Shown: positions 7,864 through 15,503, numbered from the stretch's first letter. The stretch is DNA of 64,000 nucleotides from Rhizobacter sp. (GCA_019635355.1 JAHBZQ010000002.1:1-64000), one strand, 5' to 3'. The notes: a model not told the origin generated them from the letters alone. Numbers and translations are program-made.

Positions 7864-7990
7864 GTGCCGCACGCGACCAGATTCGCAGGAGGTGCCGGCC
7901 ACCGTCTTGATCACAAGAGCGCTGGCTGCGGGCCTGCCGGCCCGCGTGGCAGTGTGGTGCTGTACTCCTGCGCGCATTCGAATGCGGCAC
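7864..7990 (-). ncRNA. Y-RNA-like unit A, first after rsr
   Basis: About 127 nt. Ends pair perfectly as GTGCCGCA/TGCGGCAC. After an asymmetric internal loop (TTCGAATG opposite AATCTGGTCG) the helix resumes as CGCAGGAG/CTCCTGCG. The insert contains a strong hairpin GCGGGCCGGCAGGCCCGC but no T-arm or D-arm. The stem sequence is more diverged from the other units, although architecture and position match. It begins 22 bases after the rsr stop codon, so it probably lies on the rsr transcript and would need processing. Confidence 0.6.
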
Positions 7991-8011
7991 CTTCCTTACT
8001 TCACTTCGTTT

Positions 8012-9586
8012 CTACTGCGCGGCCAGCGAGACCTTCTCGATCTCGCCCACCCAGTGCTCCGGCTCCGTCTTGCCCTCGGCGAACGAGGCCATCGCCGCGA
8101 ACACCGCATCCGAGAAGCCGCCAACATTCATGATGTCGTGCCGCTCCGCCGCCTGCGTCGTGCCGTGCGGCTGGATGTCGATGCACACCAGGCGAGCCTG
8201 CGGGTTGAGCTTCTTCAGCACTTCCCACTCGCGCAGCGTCTGCGTCGCACCACGGCGGGTCGCATCGACCCACGACTCGTTGTCCGAGACGAGGATCACC
8301 AGATCCACCTTCGCGCGCTCCTTGTTCAGCAAGGCGAGCGGCGCGCTGCAGTTGGTACCACCACCGCCGATGGCGGCCAAGGCTTGCGCATTGGTCATCA
8401 CCGAGTCGCGGGCATTCAATGACAGCTTCACCACCTCTTGCTCGAACGGCAGAACACGTGCCGCCGGGTTCTTGCGCAACACCGCTGCCGCGACCAGGGC
8501 CGCGACATCGATGCAACGCACGCTCGACGTGGCCGAACCGCGGTGACCCGTCACCGCCGAGCTCATCGAGCCCGACACGTCGGGGCACACCACTACCCGG
8601 CCATCAAACGCCGACACATTGGCCAGTGCCGCTTCCATCGCGTCCTGCAGCGCGTCCCGGACCACCGCCGGCACACCTTCTCCCGTCGCCTTGAAGGCCG
8701 ACAGCAACTGGTATGGCAGCACACGCGCCTGGGCAACAGCCTTCGGGTCACGCAGCTTGGCTGCGATCGCTTCGGCCATGCCGTCAAGCTCGAACACGCC
8801 GTGACGCACGAAGGTGTTCAGGTTCTGACGCACCATCTGCCACGAACCCGCCCGCGCGACCTGTGCCCACTGCGCCGCGCTCAGCTCAAGCGCGGTCAGC
8901 ATCTGGAACGGCACGTCGGGCACGTCGCACGTCACGCCCCCGGCCGCGCTCCGCTTGAAGCGCTCGAAGGCCTGCGTGATGGGCGGCAGCGCCGCCTCAT
9001 CGACGGCCTTGCCGATCAGCCGCGCGAACCACGCGGCGCGCCAGGCCTCCGCCGGCCTCGGGTGAACCATTTTCACCACGTCGGCCAGCGACGGCGTGTT
9101 GCCCACCGAGGCGTTCAGCAGCTGCTTCTCGCTGGCGGTCAGCAGCCAGTGTTGAACCAGCTTCTTCGGCCGCGAACCCAGCGACTTGCGACCCATCGAG
9201 CCACTGCGCACGATCTGCACGAAGTTGCGCAGCATCTTGCCGTTGTCGACCACGCGGCCGAACACCTGGCTGAGCAGCGCCACATCGCGCACCGCGAGGG
9301 TGGCGGCCAACAGGGCCGGCATGTCCTTCATGTGGCCAGCCTGGCGTGCGTAGACCGCCGTCTTGGCCACGAACTCGGCGTCCACGGTTTGCGCCAGAGC
9401 ACGCACCGTGTCCAGCTGCGACTCCGCGCTCGCGTAGAACGTCTGGTTCAGGCAACCGGTCGCAGCGAGCTGTGCCAGTTGGTAGCGAGCGCTCAGGGCA
9501 TAGGCCGGTGCCTGCTCGTGGTTGCGGGCGGTGGCATCGGGCAGCAGCGCGCCCTTCAGCGACTGAAAGAGTTGGGTGTTGACCAT
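8012..9586 (-). CDS. rsr: Ro60-like RNA-binding protein Rsr (TROVE domain)
   Basis: Bacterial Ro proteins form a ring of helical repeats that holds misfolded RNA ends in its hole and Y RNAs on its outer face. They act in RNA surveillance with exonucleases such as PNPase. The 524-residue product has a helical TROVE region (residues about 20-320) and a C-terminal von Willebrand A fold with the metal site CPDVSGSMSS (about 335). The ATG at 9586 is preceded by AGAGGAGAAC. The longer frame to 9667 cannot be used because it would start upstream of the predicted sigma-54 transcription start near 9618. First gene of the RNA-repair unit, followed directly by the Y-RNA-like array. Confidence 0.93.
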   Translation of the reverse strand: MVNTQLFQSLKGALLPDATARNHEQAPAYALSARYQLAQLAATGCLNQTFYASAESQLDTVRALAQTVDAEFVAKTAVYARQAGHMKDMPALLAATLAVRDVALLSQVFGRVVDNGKMLRNFVQIVRSGSMGRKSLGSRPKKLVQHWLLTASEKQLLNASVGNTPSLADVVKMVHPRPAEAWRAAWFARLIGKAVDEAALPPITQAFERFKRSAAGGVTCDVPDVPFQMLTALELSAAQWAQVARAGSWQMVRQNLNTFVRHGVFELDGMAEAIAAKLRDPKAVAQARVLPYQLLSAFKATGEGVPAVVRDALQDAMEAALANVSAFDGRVVVCPDVSGSMSSAVTGHRGSATSSVRCIDVAALVAAAVLRKNPAARVLPFEQEVVKLSLNARDSVMTNAQALAAIGGGGTNCSAPLALLNKERAKVDLVILVSDNESWVDATRRGATQTLREWEVLKKLNPQARLVCIDIQPHGTTQAAERHDIMNVGGFSDAVFAAMASFAEGKTEPEHWVGEIEKVSLAAQ

Positions 9587-9629
9587 GAGTGTTCTCCTCT
9601 GTGCATTCAACTTGTGTGGTTCTTCTATC

Positions 9630-9644
9630 GCAAGCGATGTGCCA
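9630..9644 (-). promoter_or_regulatory. Sigma-54 promoter of rsr-Y RNA-rtcBA
   Basis: On the minus strand the sequence is TGGCACATCGCTTGC, matching the -24/-12 consensus TGGCAC-N5-TTGC with the invariant GG and GC ten bases apart. It lies 44 bases upstream of the rsr ATG and 145 bases from the divergent rtcR start. RtcR is a sigma-54 activator, which agrees with this promoter class. RtcR sites would be expected in 9660-9780, but no clear palindrome was identified there. Confidence 0.88.
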
Positions 9645-9788
9645 GGTGCTGCCACGCCCAGGGGCACAGCCGCTAAGTGGCTGATATCAAAAGGCTTTCT
9701 GCGTTTTGTCCCTCAATCAAGGTGCTCATAAGGCGTGCCAAGATCGCAATTCATATAGACTGTTGGCTAGTAATGTATCTGCAGAGCT

Positions 9789-11399
9789 ATGGCCAAGAAG
9801 ACTGTCGTGATCGGCTTCCTCGGCACCCAGCTCGATTCCGGCCAGGGCGCGGGACGCTGGGAGAAGTGGCGCCCGACCGTTTCGCTGGTCCAACACGAAG
9901 ACACGGTCGTTCACCGGCTCGAGTTGATCTACACGCCTCGGCACGAGGCGCTTGCGCAGGGCGTCAAGCACGACATCGCCTCGGTGTCGCCAGAGACCGA
10001 GGTCCGCCTTGTGGCGATGGACATCGCCGACCCTTGGGACTTTGGCGAGATGTATGGCGCGCTCTACGACTGGGTGCGCAGCTACACCTTCAAGCCCGAC
10101 ACGGAGCAGTACTGGACGCACATCACCACCGGTACGCACGTGGCTCAGATCTGCATGTTCCTGATGGTGGAGTCGCGCTTCATTCCGGGCGTGCTGCTGC
10201 AGACGGCCCCACCGAAGAAGCAGACCCGCGCGCAGCCAGGCACCTTCGCCCTCATCGACCTGGACCTGTCTCGCTACGACGTGCTGGCCCAGCGCTTCGA
10301 GCAGGAGCAGCGCGACGCGCTGGACTTCCTGAAGAGCGGGATCGCCACGCGCAACAAGGGCTTCAACGCCCTGATCGAAGAGATCGAGAGGGTGGCCGTG
10401 CGCTCGAAGGCGCCCATCCTGTTGACGGGGCCCACGGGCGCCGGCAAGTCGCACCTGGCGCGCCGGATGTTCGAGCTGAAGAAATCCCGGCACCAGGTGA
10501 AAGGCGAGTTCGTGGAGGTCAACTGCGCGACCCTCCACGGTGACGGGGCCGCGTCCACCCTGTTCGGCCACAAGAAGGGTGCGTTCACGGGCGCCGCTGC
10601 CGATCGCGCCGGGCTGTTGCGCACGGCGCATGAGGGCGTGCTGTTCCTCGACGAGATCGGGGAGCTCGGCGCCGACGAGCAGGCCATGCTGCTCAAGGCC
10701 GTCGAAGAGAAGCGGTTCTTTCCAATGGGCAGCGACCGAGAGGTGTCGAGCGACTTCCAGTTGATCGCAGGGACCAACCGGGACCTGCGGGTGGACGTAG
10801 CGCAGGGCCGTTTCCGCGAGGACCTCTACGCTCGCATCAACCTGTGGGCGTACACCCTGCCCGGACTGGCGCAACGGCCCGAGGATCTGGAGCCCAACAT
10901 CGAGCATCTGCTGGCCCGTGCCGCGGCAGAGATCGGCCGCGCGGTGCGATTCAACGCCGAGGCCAAGGCCCAGTACCTAAGCTTCGCGCAGTCGGCCGAG
11001 GCGCTCTGGAGCGGCAACTTCCGCGACCTTTCGGCCAGCGTCACCCGACTGGCAACGCTCGCCGACGGTGGGCGGATTTCGGCCGCGCAGGTCGATGCCG
11101 AAGTGCAACGGCTGCGTTGGCTGTGGCAGCACACCGCCACCGGGGAGGCGGTCACCGATGGGGCCTCCCTCGACGGCCTGCTCCCTGCCGAATCGCTGGC
11201 GGAACTGGACCTCTTCGATCGCGTTCAGCTCGAAGCGGTCGTGAGTGTCTGCCGGCAAGCTCGAACCTTGTCCGAGGCCGGTCGCAAGCTGTTCGATCGG
11301 TCACGCATGCAACGCACGGTGGTCAACGATGCCGACCGCCTTAGAAAGTACCTGCAGAAGCACGGCTTGAGCTGGGAAGCCGTCAGCGCGCGACCGTAG
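9789..11399 (+). CDS. rtcR: RtcR, sigma-54-dependent activator of RNA repair
   Basis: 536 residues. The N-terminal domain (about 1-185; MAKKTVVIGFLGTQLDSG) is the RtcR/CARF-type sensor thought to bind RNA fragments bearing 2',3'-cyclic phosphates. The AAA+ domain has Walker A GPTGAGKS (about 214-221), the sigma-54 contact loop GAFTGA (about 263) and Walker B GVLFLDEIGELG (about 284). The C-terminus contains a Fis-type HTH (LSEAGRKLFDRSRMQR). Divergent from the rsr operon, which it should activate when damaged RNA accumulates. The upstream Shine-Dalgarno is weak, suggesting low expression. The ATG at 9789 agrees with the family N-terminus. Confidence 0.95.
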   Translation: MAKKTVVIGFLGTQLDSGQGAGRWEKWRPTVSLVQHEDTVVHRLELIYTPRHEALAQGVKHDIASVSPETEVRLVAMDIADPWDFGEMYGALYDWVRSYTFKPDTEQYWTHITTGTHVAQICMFLMVESRFIPGVLLQTAPPKKQTRAQPGTFALIDLDLSRYDVLAQRFEQEQRDALDFLKSGIATRNKGFNALIEEIERVAVRSKAPILLTGPTGAGKSHLARRMFELKKSRHQVKGEFVEVNCATLHGDGAASTLFGHKKGAFTGAAADRAGLLRTAHEGVLFLDEIGELGADEQAMLLKAVEEKRFFPMGSDREVSSDFQLIAGTNRDLRVDVAQGRFREDLYARINLWAYTLPGLAQRPEDLEPNIEHLLARAAAEIGRAVRFNAEAKAQYLSFAQSAEALWSGNFRDLSASVTRLATLADGGRISAAQVDAEVQRLRWLWQHTATGEAVTDGASLDGLLPAESLAELDLFDRVQLEAVVSVCRQARTLSEAGRKLFDRSRMQRTVVNDADRLRKYLQKHGLSWEAVSARP

Positions 11400-11447
11400 C
11401 CAGCGTGGGTGGCACCCCTCGCGGTGTTGCCGTCCCAAAATGCAAAT

Positions 11448-11467
11448 GGGCGACCCGAAGGTCGCCC
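11448..11467 (-). terminator. Intrinsic terminator after the tRNA array and HNH gene
   Basis: Perfect hairpin GGGCGACC-TTCG-GGTCGCCC, read on the minus strand and followed by ATTTGCATTTT. It sits 17 bases after the HNH stop codon and would end the long minus-strand tRNA transcript. The plus strand has no T run after the hairpin. Confidence 0.75.
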
Positions 11468-11483
11468 ATGCATGGCGCGCGGC

Positions 11484-12056
11484 TCAGTTCAGGCGCGAGC
11501 CCTTCGGCAGCCTCGCCGCGAGCCACTCGTGCACGTCTGCCCGGATGTGCCGGCCTTCGAGCAGGAAGTCCTCGAATCGGCTCGGCACGTACGGGAGGTA
11601 CACCAGCGGCATGCCTGCTTCGTCCGGCGTCCGGTCGGCCTTGCGTCCATTGCATCCACCGCAGGCCGTGACCAGGTTCATCCAGGTCCAGCCGCCACCG
11701 CGCGACTCCGGCACGATGTGTTCGCACTGCAGGTCACGCTCGTTGAAGCGCTGGCCACAGTACGCGCAGGTCAGCCGGTCACGCCGGAACAGCTTGCCCT
11801 TGCTGAACGCCGGAACCACGTCGAACAGATTGACCTTGGACGCGCCGCGCAGCGCGATGATCGGGTGCACATCGATGATCGACTGCCGGCCACGCTGGAC
11901 ATTGAAGCCACCACGCAGGGTCGCCAGCGGGCCATCGCCATCGACCCACGCCACAGATCCCGTGGCCACGTGCAGAGCCGCGTGCTCGAGCGAGATCCAC
12001 GCCTGCGGCGTGCCCTGGATGTCGAGTTGCAGCACATGGCTGTGGTGAGGGTGCAT
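11484..12056 (-). CDS. HNH endonuclease
   Basis: 190 residues with an HNH/treble-clef core: TCAYCGQRFNERDLQCEHIVP, then SRGGGWTWMNLVTACGGCNGRKADRTPDEAG. Two CxxC pairs bind zinc and the EH...N pattern forms the metal-dependent nuclease site. The N-terminal half (LQLDIQGTPQAWISLEHAALHVATG) matches a common bacterial family of stand-alone HNH proteins with conserved RTPEEAGM tails. Strong Shine-Dalgarno AAGGAGG upstream of the ATG at 12056. It is the last element of the tRNA array, 42 bases downstream of the tRNA-Arg(CCG) 3' end and on the same strand. A role in mobility of the array is a guess from position; the substrate is unknown. Confidence 0.88.
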   Translation of the reverse strand: MHPHHSHVLQLDIQGTPQAWISLEHAALHVATGSVAWVDGDGPLATLRGGFNVQRGRQSIIDVHPIIALRGASKVNLFDVVPAFSKGKLFRRDRLTCAYCGQRFNERDLQCEHIVPESRGGGWTWMNLVTACGGCNGRKADRTPDEAGMPLVYLPYVPSRFEDFLLEGRHIRADVHEWLAARLPKGSRLN

Positions 12057-12098
12057 GGTTGGCCTCCTTTCTTGGCCGTTTCGTGGGTGACTTCGCTA

Positions 12099-12160
12099 TG
12101 GCACGTCCGGGTGGGTTCGAACCACCGGCCTCGACCTTCGGAGGGTCGCGCTCTTCCAGC
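12099..12160 (-). pseudogene. tRNA-Arg(CCG), 3' part (interrupted by IS66)
   Basis: The minus strand gives the anticodon arm CGACC-CTCCGAA-GGTCG (anticodon CCG), T-arm GGTGG-TTCGAAC-CCACC, acceptor CGGACGT, discriminator G and encoded CCA. The 5' part lies at 14651-14672 beyond the IS66 element. Joining across one copy of the duplicated CTTCCAGC restores a normal cloverleaf with acceptor ACGTCCG/CGGACGT. Confidence 0.9.
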
Positions 12161-12239
12161 GTATCCGTCCGGCAAAGTCATCTTGAATCTCGGTAGGCGA
12201 CCCTGAAGGATCGTGTCCACGTAGGGATAGGTGGACACG

Positions 12240-12611
12240 ATGACAAGCGAGAGCGGCAAGACCCGGCGTCGCTACGGCACGCAGTTCAAGGCGATGGTGC
12301 TGGCGCAATGTGAGGAGCCTGGGGCCTCCGTAGCGCAGGTGGCGATGGCGCACGGTATCAACGACAACGTGGTGCACCGCTGGCGGCAGTTGGCTCGGCA
12401 ACGCCAGGGAGCGCCGCTGGTCGCTGTAGCTGCGGCCGACCGTCCCGCTCCTGCCGAGTTCGTACCGCTTGCGTTGCCAGCGCCTGCCGCATCTGAGGTG
12501 AAGACCGAAGTCCGCCTGGAGATCCGACGCGCAGCCGTGACGGTGAGCGTAGCCTGGCCCGAGCACGCGCTGGGTGACCTGGCCGGCTTCGTTCGCGAGC
12601 TGCTGAAGTGA
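12240..12611 (+). CDS. tnpA: IS66 TnpA accessory protein
   Basis: About 123 residues. The N-terminal HTH region (RRRYGTQFKAMVLAQCEEPGASVAQVAMAHGINDNVVHRW) is typical of IS66 OrfA, which resembles IS3 OrfA DNA-binding domains. The C-terminal part is proline- and alanine-rich with a VRLEIRRAAVTVSVAWP strand region. The ATG at 12240 follows GTGGACACG; an alternative ATG lies three codons upstream. The stop overlaps tnpB by four bases (ATGA), indicating coupled translation. Needed for IS66 transposition; exact biochemistry is poorly known. Confidence 0.9.
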   Translation: MTSESGKTRRRYGTQFKAMVLAQCEEPGASVAQVAMAHGINDNVVHRWRQLARQRQGAPLVAVAAADRPAPAEFVPLALPAPAASEVKTEVRLEIRRAAVTVSVAWPEHALGDLAGFVRELLK

Positions 12612-12940
12612 TCCGTGTCGACGCCGTGTGGCTGGCGGTGCAACCCATGGACATGCGGCTGGGAACGGAGGCCGCGTTGTCGCGCGTGGTCGGTGCCTTC
12701 GGCGCGGCGCATCCTCACCACGCCTACCTCTTCGCCAACCGCCGCGCCAACCGCATGAAGGTCCTCGTGCACGACGGCATCGGCGTGTGGCTGGCCGCCA
12801 GAAGGCTCAACGCCGGCAAGTTCGTGTGGCCGGTTGACGGCGCGAGCACCCTGAACCTGACCCGCGCGCAGTTCGACGCACTGGTGCTCGGCCTGCCCTG
12901 GCAGCGCCTGGGCGAGGCTGGCATCATCCGCGTGATCTGA
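12608..12940 (+). CDS. tnpB: IS66 TnpB accessory protein
   Basis: 110 residues with the family pattern VWLAVQPMDMRLGTEAALSRV, HHAYLFANRRANRMKVLVHDGIGVWLAARRLNAGKFVWP and LVLGLPWQRLG. IS66 Orf2 proteins have this length and order. It starts inside the tnpA stop codon. Its molecular role is not settled; it is required for transposition in the family. Confidence 0.93.
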   Translation: MIRVDAVWLAVQPMDMRLGTEAALSRVVGAFGAAHPHHAYLFANRRANRMKVLVHDGIGVWLAARRLNAGKFVWPVDGASTLNLTRAQFDALVLGLPWQRLGEAGIIRVI

Positions 12941-13007
12941 GGCGGCGGCGTGCAATTGCCGAATGTGCCAATGCGCGGCGACGGCCGACGCGGCACGATG
13001 GCTGTCC

Positions 13008-14597
13008 ATGATCAGCGCAGAGCAGCTGGACGCCCTGGATCCGCAGACGCGGCAGGCGATGCTGACGCTGCTGGCCGAGATCCGAGCCAAGGACGAGCTG
13101 ATCGCGCAGCGTGACCGCGACGCCGCCTTCAAGCAGGCGCTGATCGACAAGCTCACGCACGAGAACGCGATCCTCAAGCGGCTGAAGTTCGCCGCCACCA
13201 GCGAGCGCTTCGCCAGCACGCTGTCACCCGAGCAGAAGAGCCTGCTCGAAGAGACGCTGGACAGCGACCTGGCTGAACTGGACCAAGAACTCAAGCGCGA
13301 GCGCGGCCAGGCAGGCGACAAGGACAAGACCGAGAAGAAGACGCCCAAGCGCGCGCCGCTGCCGCCGCACCTGCCGCGCCGCGACGTCGCCCACGAACCG
13401 GCGGACACGACCTGCGGCTGCGGGCAGCCGATGCAGCGCATTGGCGAGGACGTGGCCGAGAAGCTGGACTACCAGCCCGGCGTCTTCACCGTCGAGCGCC
13501 ACGTGCGCGGCAAGTGGGCGTGCCGGTGCTGCGAGAAGATCGTGCAGGCGCCGGTGCCAGCGCACGTCATCGACAAGGGCATCCCGACCGCTGGCCTGCT
13601 GGCCCACCTGCTGGTGGCCAAGTTCCTCGATCACCTGCCGCTGTACCGTCAGGAACACATCTTCGAGCGGGCCGGTCACCTGATAGCCCGATCAAGCCTG
13701 GCGCAGTGGGTCGGCGAGTGCGGAGCGCAGCTACAGCCGCTGGTGCAGGCGCTGGCCAACGAGCTGCGGCGCCACGTCGTGCTGCACGCCGACGAGACGC
13801 CGGTGGCGATGCTCAAGCCGCAGCACCTGCGCGACGGCAAGACGCACCGGGCCTACATCTGGTCGTACTGCACCCCGAGCACGAACCCGGTCAAGGCGGT
13901 CGTGTTCGAGTTCAGCGAAAGCCGCAGTGGGGAGAACGTGCGCGAGTTCCTGCGCCTGGACACGCCCTCCGCCTGGCAAGGCACGCTGGTCACCGACGGG
14001 TTCAGCGGCTACAGCGCCTGCTTCGAGAAGGGTGTGACCTCGGCCCAGTGCATGGCGCACGCCCGCAGGAAGTTCAACGACCTGTGGGCCAACCACCGCA
14101 GCGAGGTTGGCCACCAGGCGCTGCGGTACCACCAGAGCTTGTTCCGCATCGAACGCGAGATCGAGACACTGCCCAGCAACGAGCGAAGACGGATCCGGCA
14201 GCGCAAGTCACGACGAGTGCTCGCCGTCTTCCATCGCTGGTTGCTAGCCCAGCGGCAACTGGTGCCGACCGGGTCGGCCACGATGAAAGCCATCGACTAC
14301 AGCCTCAAGCGCTGGAAGGAGCTCACTCGCTTCGTCGACGACGGCGACGTGCCGATCTCGAACAACTGGGTCGAGAACCACATCAGGCCGATTGCCCTCG
14401 GGAGGGCGAACTGGCTGTTCGCCGGCAGCCTGCGCGCTGGCAAACGGGCCGCGGCGATCATGAGCTTGCTGCACTCGGCCCGCATCAACGGGCACGACCC
14501 CTACGCGTACCTCAAGGATGTGCTCGAGCGGTTGCCGACGCATCCAGCCAGCCGCATCGAAGAGCTGCTGCCGCATCGCTGGTCGGCCGCTTCTTGA
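13008..14597 (+). CDS. tnpC: IS66 transposase TnpC
   Basis: 529 residues from the ATG at 13008 (MISAEQLDALDPQTRQAML). An N-terminal coiled coil/leucine-zipper region (about 1-75) is followed by the zinc-binding CGCGQPM...CRCCEKIV segment (about 140-185) and the catalytic region. That region includes VVLHADETPVAML (Asp), VTDGFSGYSACF (Asp), CMAHARRKFNDL and SNNWVENHIRPIALGRANWLFAGS (Glu), followed by the IS66 C-terminal domain. Length and motifs are complete, so the element should be active. Confidence 0.95.
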   Translation: MISAEQLDALDPQTRQAMLTLLAEIRAKDELIAQRDRDAAFKQALIDKLTHENAILKRLKFAATSERFASTLSPEQKSLLEETLDSDLAELDQELKRERGQAGDKDKTEKKTPKRAPLPPHLPRRDVAHEPADTTCGCGQPMQRIGEDVAEKLDYQPGVFTVERHVRGKWACRCCEKIVQAPVPAHVIDKGIPTAGLLAHLLVAKFLDHLPLYRQEHIFERAGHLIARSSLAQWVGECGAQLQPLVQALANELRRHVVLHADETPVAMLKPQHLRDGKTHRAYIWSYCTPSTNPVKAVVFEFSESRSGENVREFLRLDTPSAWQGTLVTDGFSGYSACFEKGVTSAQCMAHARRKFNDLWANHRSEVGHQALRYHQSLFRIEREIETLPSNERRRIRQRKSRRVLAVFHRWLLAQRQLVPTGSATMKAIDYSLKRWKELTRFVDDGDVPISNNWVENHIRPIALGRANWLFAGSLRAGKRAAAIMSLLHSARINGHDPYAYLKDVLERLPTHPASRIEELLPHRWSAAS

Positions 14598-14650
14598 GCA
14601 ACGACGCGAGTTCCGCGCTCGGCGTCAAGGTGACTTGGCCGGACGCATAC

Positions 14651-14672
14651 CTTCCAGCTGAGCTACGGACGT
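14651..14672 (-). pseudogene. tRNA-Arg(CCG), 5' part (interrupted by IS66)
   Basis: The minus strand begins with acceptor ACGTCCG, then TA and the start of the D-arm GCTCAGCTGGAAG. It ends at the IS66 border and includes one copy of the target duplication. It pairs with the 3' fragment at 12099-12160. Confidence 0.9.
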
Positions 14673-14682
14673 AGAGTTGGTT

Positions 14683-14757
14683 TGGTAGCCCCTGACGATT
14701 TCGAAACGTCGGCCTTCGCTTTGTAGGAGCGCTGCTCTGCCTCTGAGCTAAGGGGCT
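14683..14757 (-). tRNA. tRNA-Val(TAC)
   Basis: Acceptor AGCCCCT/AGGGGCT, D-arm GCTC...GAGC, anticodon loop CCTACAA and encoded CCA. Position 33 is C instead of the nearly universal U, and one anticodon-stem pair is mismatched, so function is uncertain. Confidence 0.75.
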
Positions 14758-14763
14758 GGTGGA

Positions 14764-14839
14764 TGGCAGGGGTGACAGGATTCGAACCTGTGTGCACCGG
14801 TTCAAAGCCGGCTGTCTGAGGCCACTCGACTACACCCCG
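14764..14839 (-). tRNA. tRNA-Gln(TTG)
   Basis: Anticodon arm GCCGG-CTTTGAA-CCGGT, T-arm ACAGG-TTCGAAT-CCTGT, discriminator G and encoded CCA. The first acceptor pair is mismatched, as is tolerated in tRNA-Gln. Confidence 0.9.
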
Positions 14840-14854
14840 TCAGATCCAGGACCA

Positions 14855-14928
14855 TGGTGCGGGCGCAGGGAGTCGAACCCTGGCCTGCCGGTTAAAAGCC
14901 GGCTGCTCTGCCTCTGAGCTACACCCAC
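14855..14928 (-). tRNA. tRNA-Lys(TTT)
   Basis: Acceptor GTGGGTG/CGCCCGC with G-U pairs, anticodon arm GCCGG-CTTTTAA-CCGGC, T-loop TTCGACT, discriminator A and encoded CCA. Confidence 0.92.
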
Positions 14929-14937
14929 GCGGCCTGG

Positions 14938-15028
14938 TGGCGGAGAGCGAGCGAATCGAACGCCCGCGGCGACGGCGTCGCCGGCCTTGGCTTAGCAAGC
15001 CAGCCCCTTCCCACTCGGGCAGCTCTCC
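14938..15028 (-). tRNA. tRNA-Ser(GCT)
   Basis: Type II tRNA with acceptor GGAGAGC, anticodon loop TTGCTAA, long variable arm GGCGACGCCGTCGCC, T-loop TTCGATT, discriminator G and encoded CCA. Confidence 0.92.
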
Positions 15029-15083
15029 TCGTTGGTCATCGGCATCGTTGGTTCAACGCCGATAGTGATCGCGGTTCACGCCG

Positions 15084-15292
15084 TCAAAAGCAGCCACTGC
15101 GCAGGCAGCAGCGCTTGAAACGACCTCGCTGAGCCGCAGGGGCACGGATCGTTGCGGCCGAGCTTCTCGACAAGCTCCTTCGCGCCGCCGACAACGCGGT
15201 CCCCGCGCTTGACTCCCGTCTCAGAGGGGAAGCCTCTGCGCCGCTTGCTCGTGACCGTGAAAGCTCACGTCGTCTTGGTCGATCGGCTTCAT
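15084..15292 (-). pseudogene. Small SEC-C motif protein, frameshifted
   Basis: Inside the tRNA array a minus-strand ATG at 15292, preceded by AAGGAGGTG, opens MKPIDQDDVSFHGHEQ. The frame then shifts. Another frame reads GDRVVGGAKELVEKLGRNDPCPCGSA, and a further shift gives RFKRCCLRSGCF before a stop at 15084. GRNDPCPCGS...KRCC is the zinc-binding SEC-C motif known from the SecA tail and many small proteins. Two single-base frameshifts make it a probable pseudogene of about 69 codons; sequencing error is an alternative. Its placement between Ser and Met tRNAs suggests it was once a protein gene carried within the array. No function can be assigned. Confidence 0.55.
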
Positions 15293-15329
15293 GGCACACC
15301 TCCTTCGGTGGTTGATGGTCTCGTGTGGC

Positions 15330-15404
15330 TGGTGGTCCGGGGTGGGCATGATCCACCGGCCTTCGCCTTATGAGGGCGCTGCTCTGCCGCTGAGCTACCG
15401 GACT
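15330..15404 (-). tRNA. tRNA-Met(CAT), unusual T-loop
   Basis: Anticodon loop CTCATAA. T-stem GGTGG/CCACC encloses the loop ATCATGC instead of TTCNANNC. The A-C mismatch at the end of the acceptor resembles initiators, but the anticodon stem lacks three G-C pairs. It could instead be an Ile tRNA with modified C34. CCA is encoded. Confidence 0.78.
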
Positions 15405-15410
15405 GCTGGC

Positions 15411-15496
15411 TGGTCCCCTCGGTCCGAGTCGAACGGACATGCCCTGCGGGCTCCGGTTTCTGAGACCGGTGCGTCTGCCTATTCCGCCACGAGGGG
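15411..15496 (-). tRNA. tRNA-Leu(CAG)
   Basis: Type II tRNA with acceptor CCCCTCG/CGAGGGG, anticodon arm CCGGT-CTCAGAA-ACCGG, a variable arm of about 15 nt, T-loop TTCGACT, discriminator A and CCA. Confidence 0.92.
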
Positions 15497-15503
15497 GTGA
15501 TGC

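Larger units (their letters stand above)
12161..14650 (+). mobile_element. IS66-family element inserted in a tRNA gene
   Basis: 2490 bp with terminal inverted repeats GTATCCGTCCGGCAAAGTCA (left) and GTATGCGTCCGGCCAAGTCA (right, complement), continuing with a few mismatches. It is flanked by the 8-bp direct repeat CTTCCAGC at 12153-12160 and 14651-14658, the size expected for IS66. It carries the full tnpA-tnpB-tnpC set. Insertion split tRNA-Arg(CCG). The intact duplication shows simple transposition without later rearrangement. Confidence 0.95.

Noticed and set aside
12192..12193. IS66 left end placed at GTAGGCGACC
   Set aside because: That border gives no target duplication. Starting at 12161 gives long matching inverted repeats and the 8-bp repeat CTTCCAGC.
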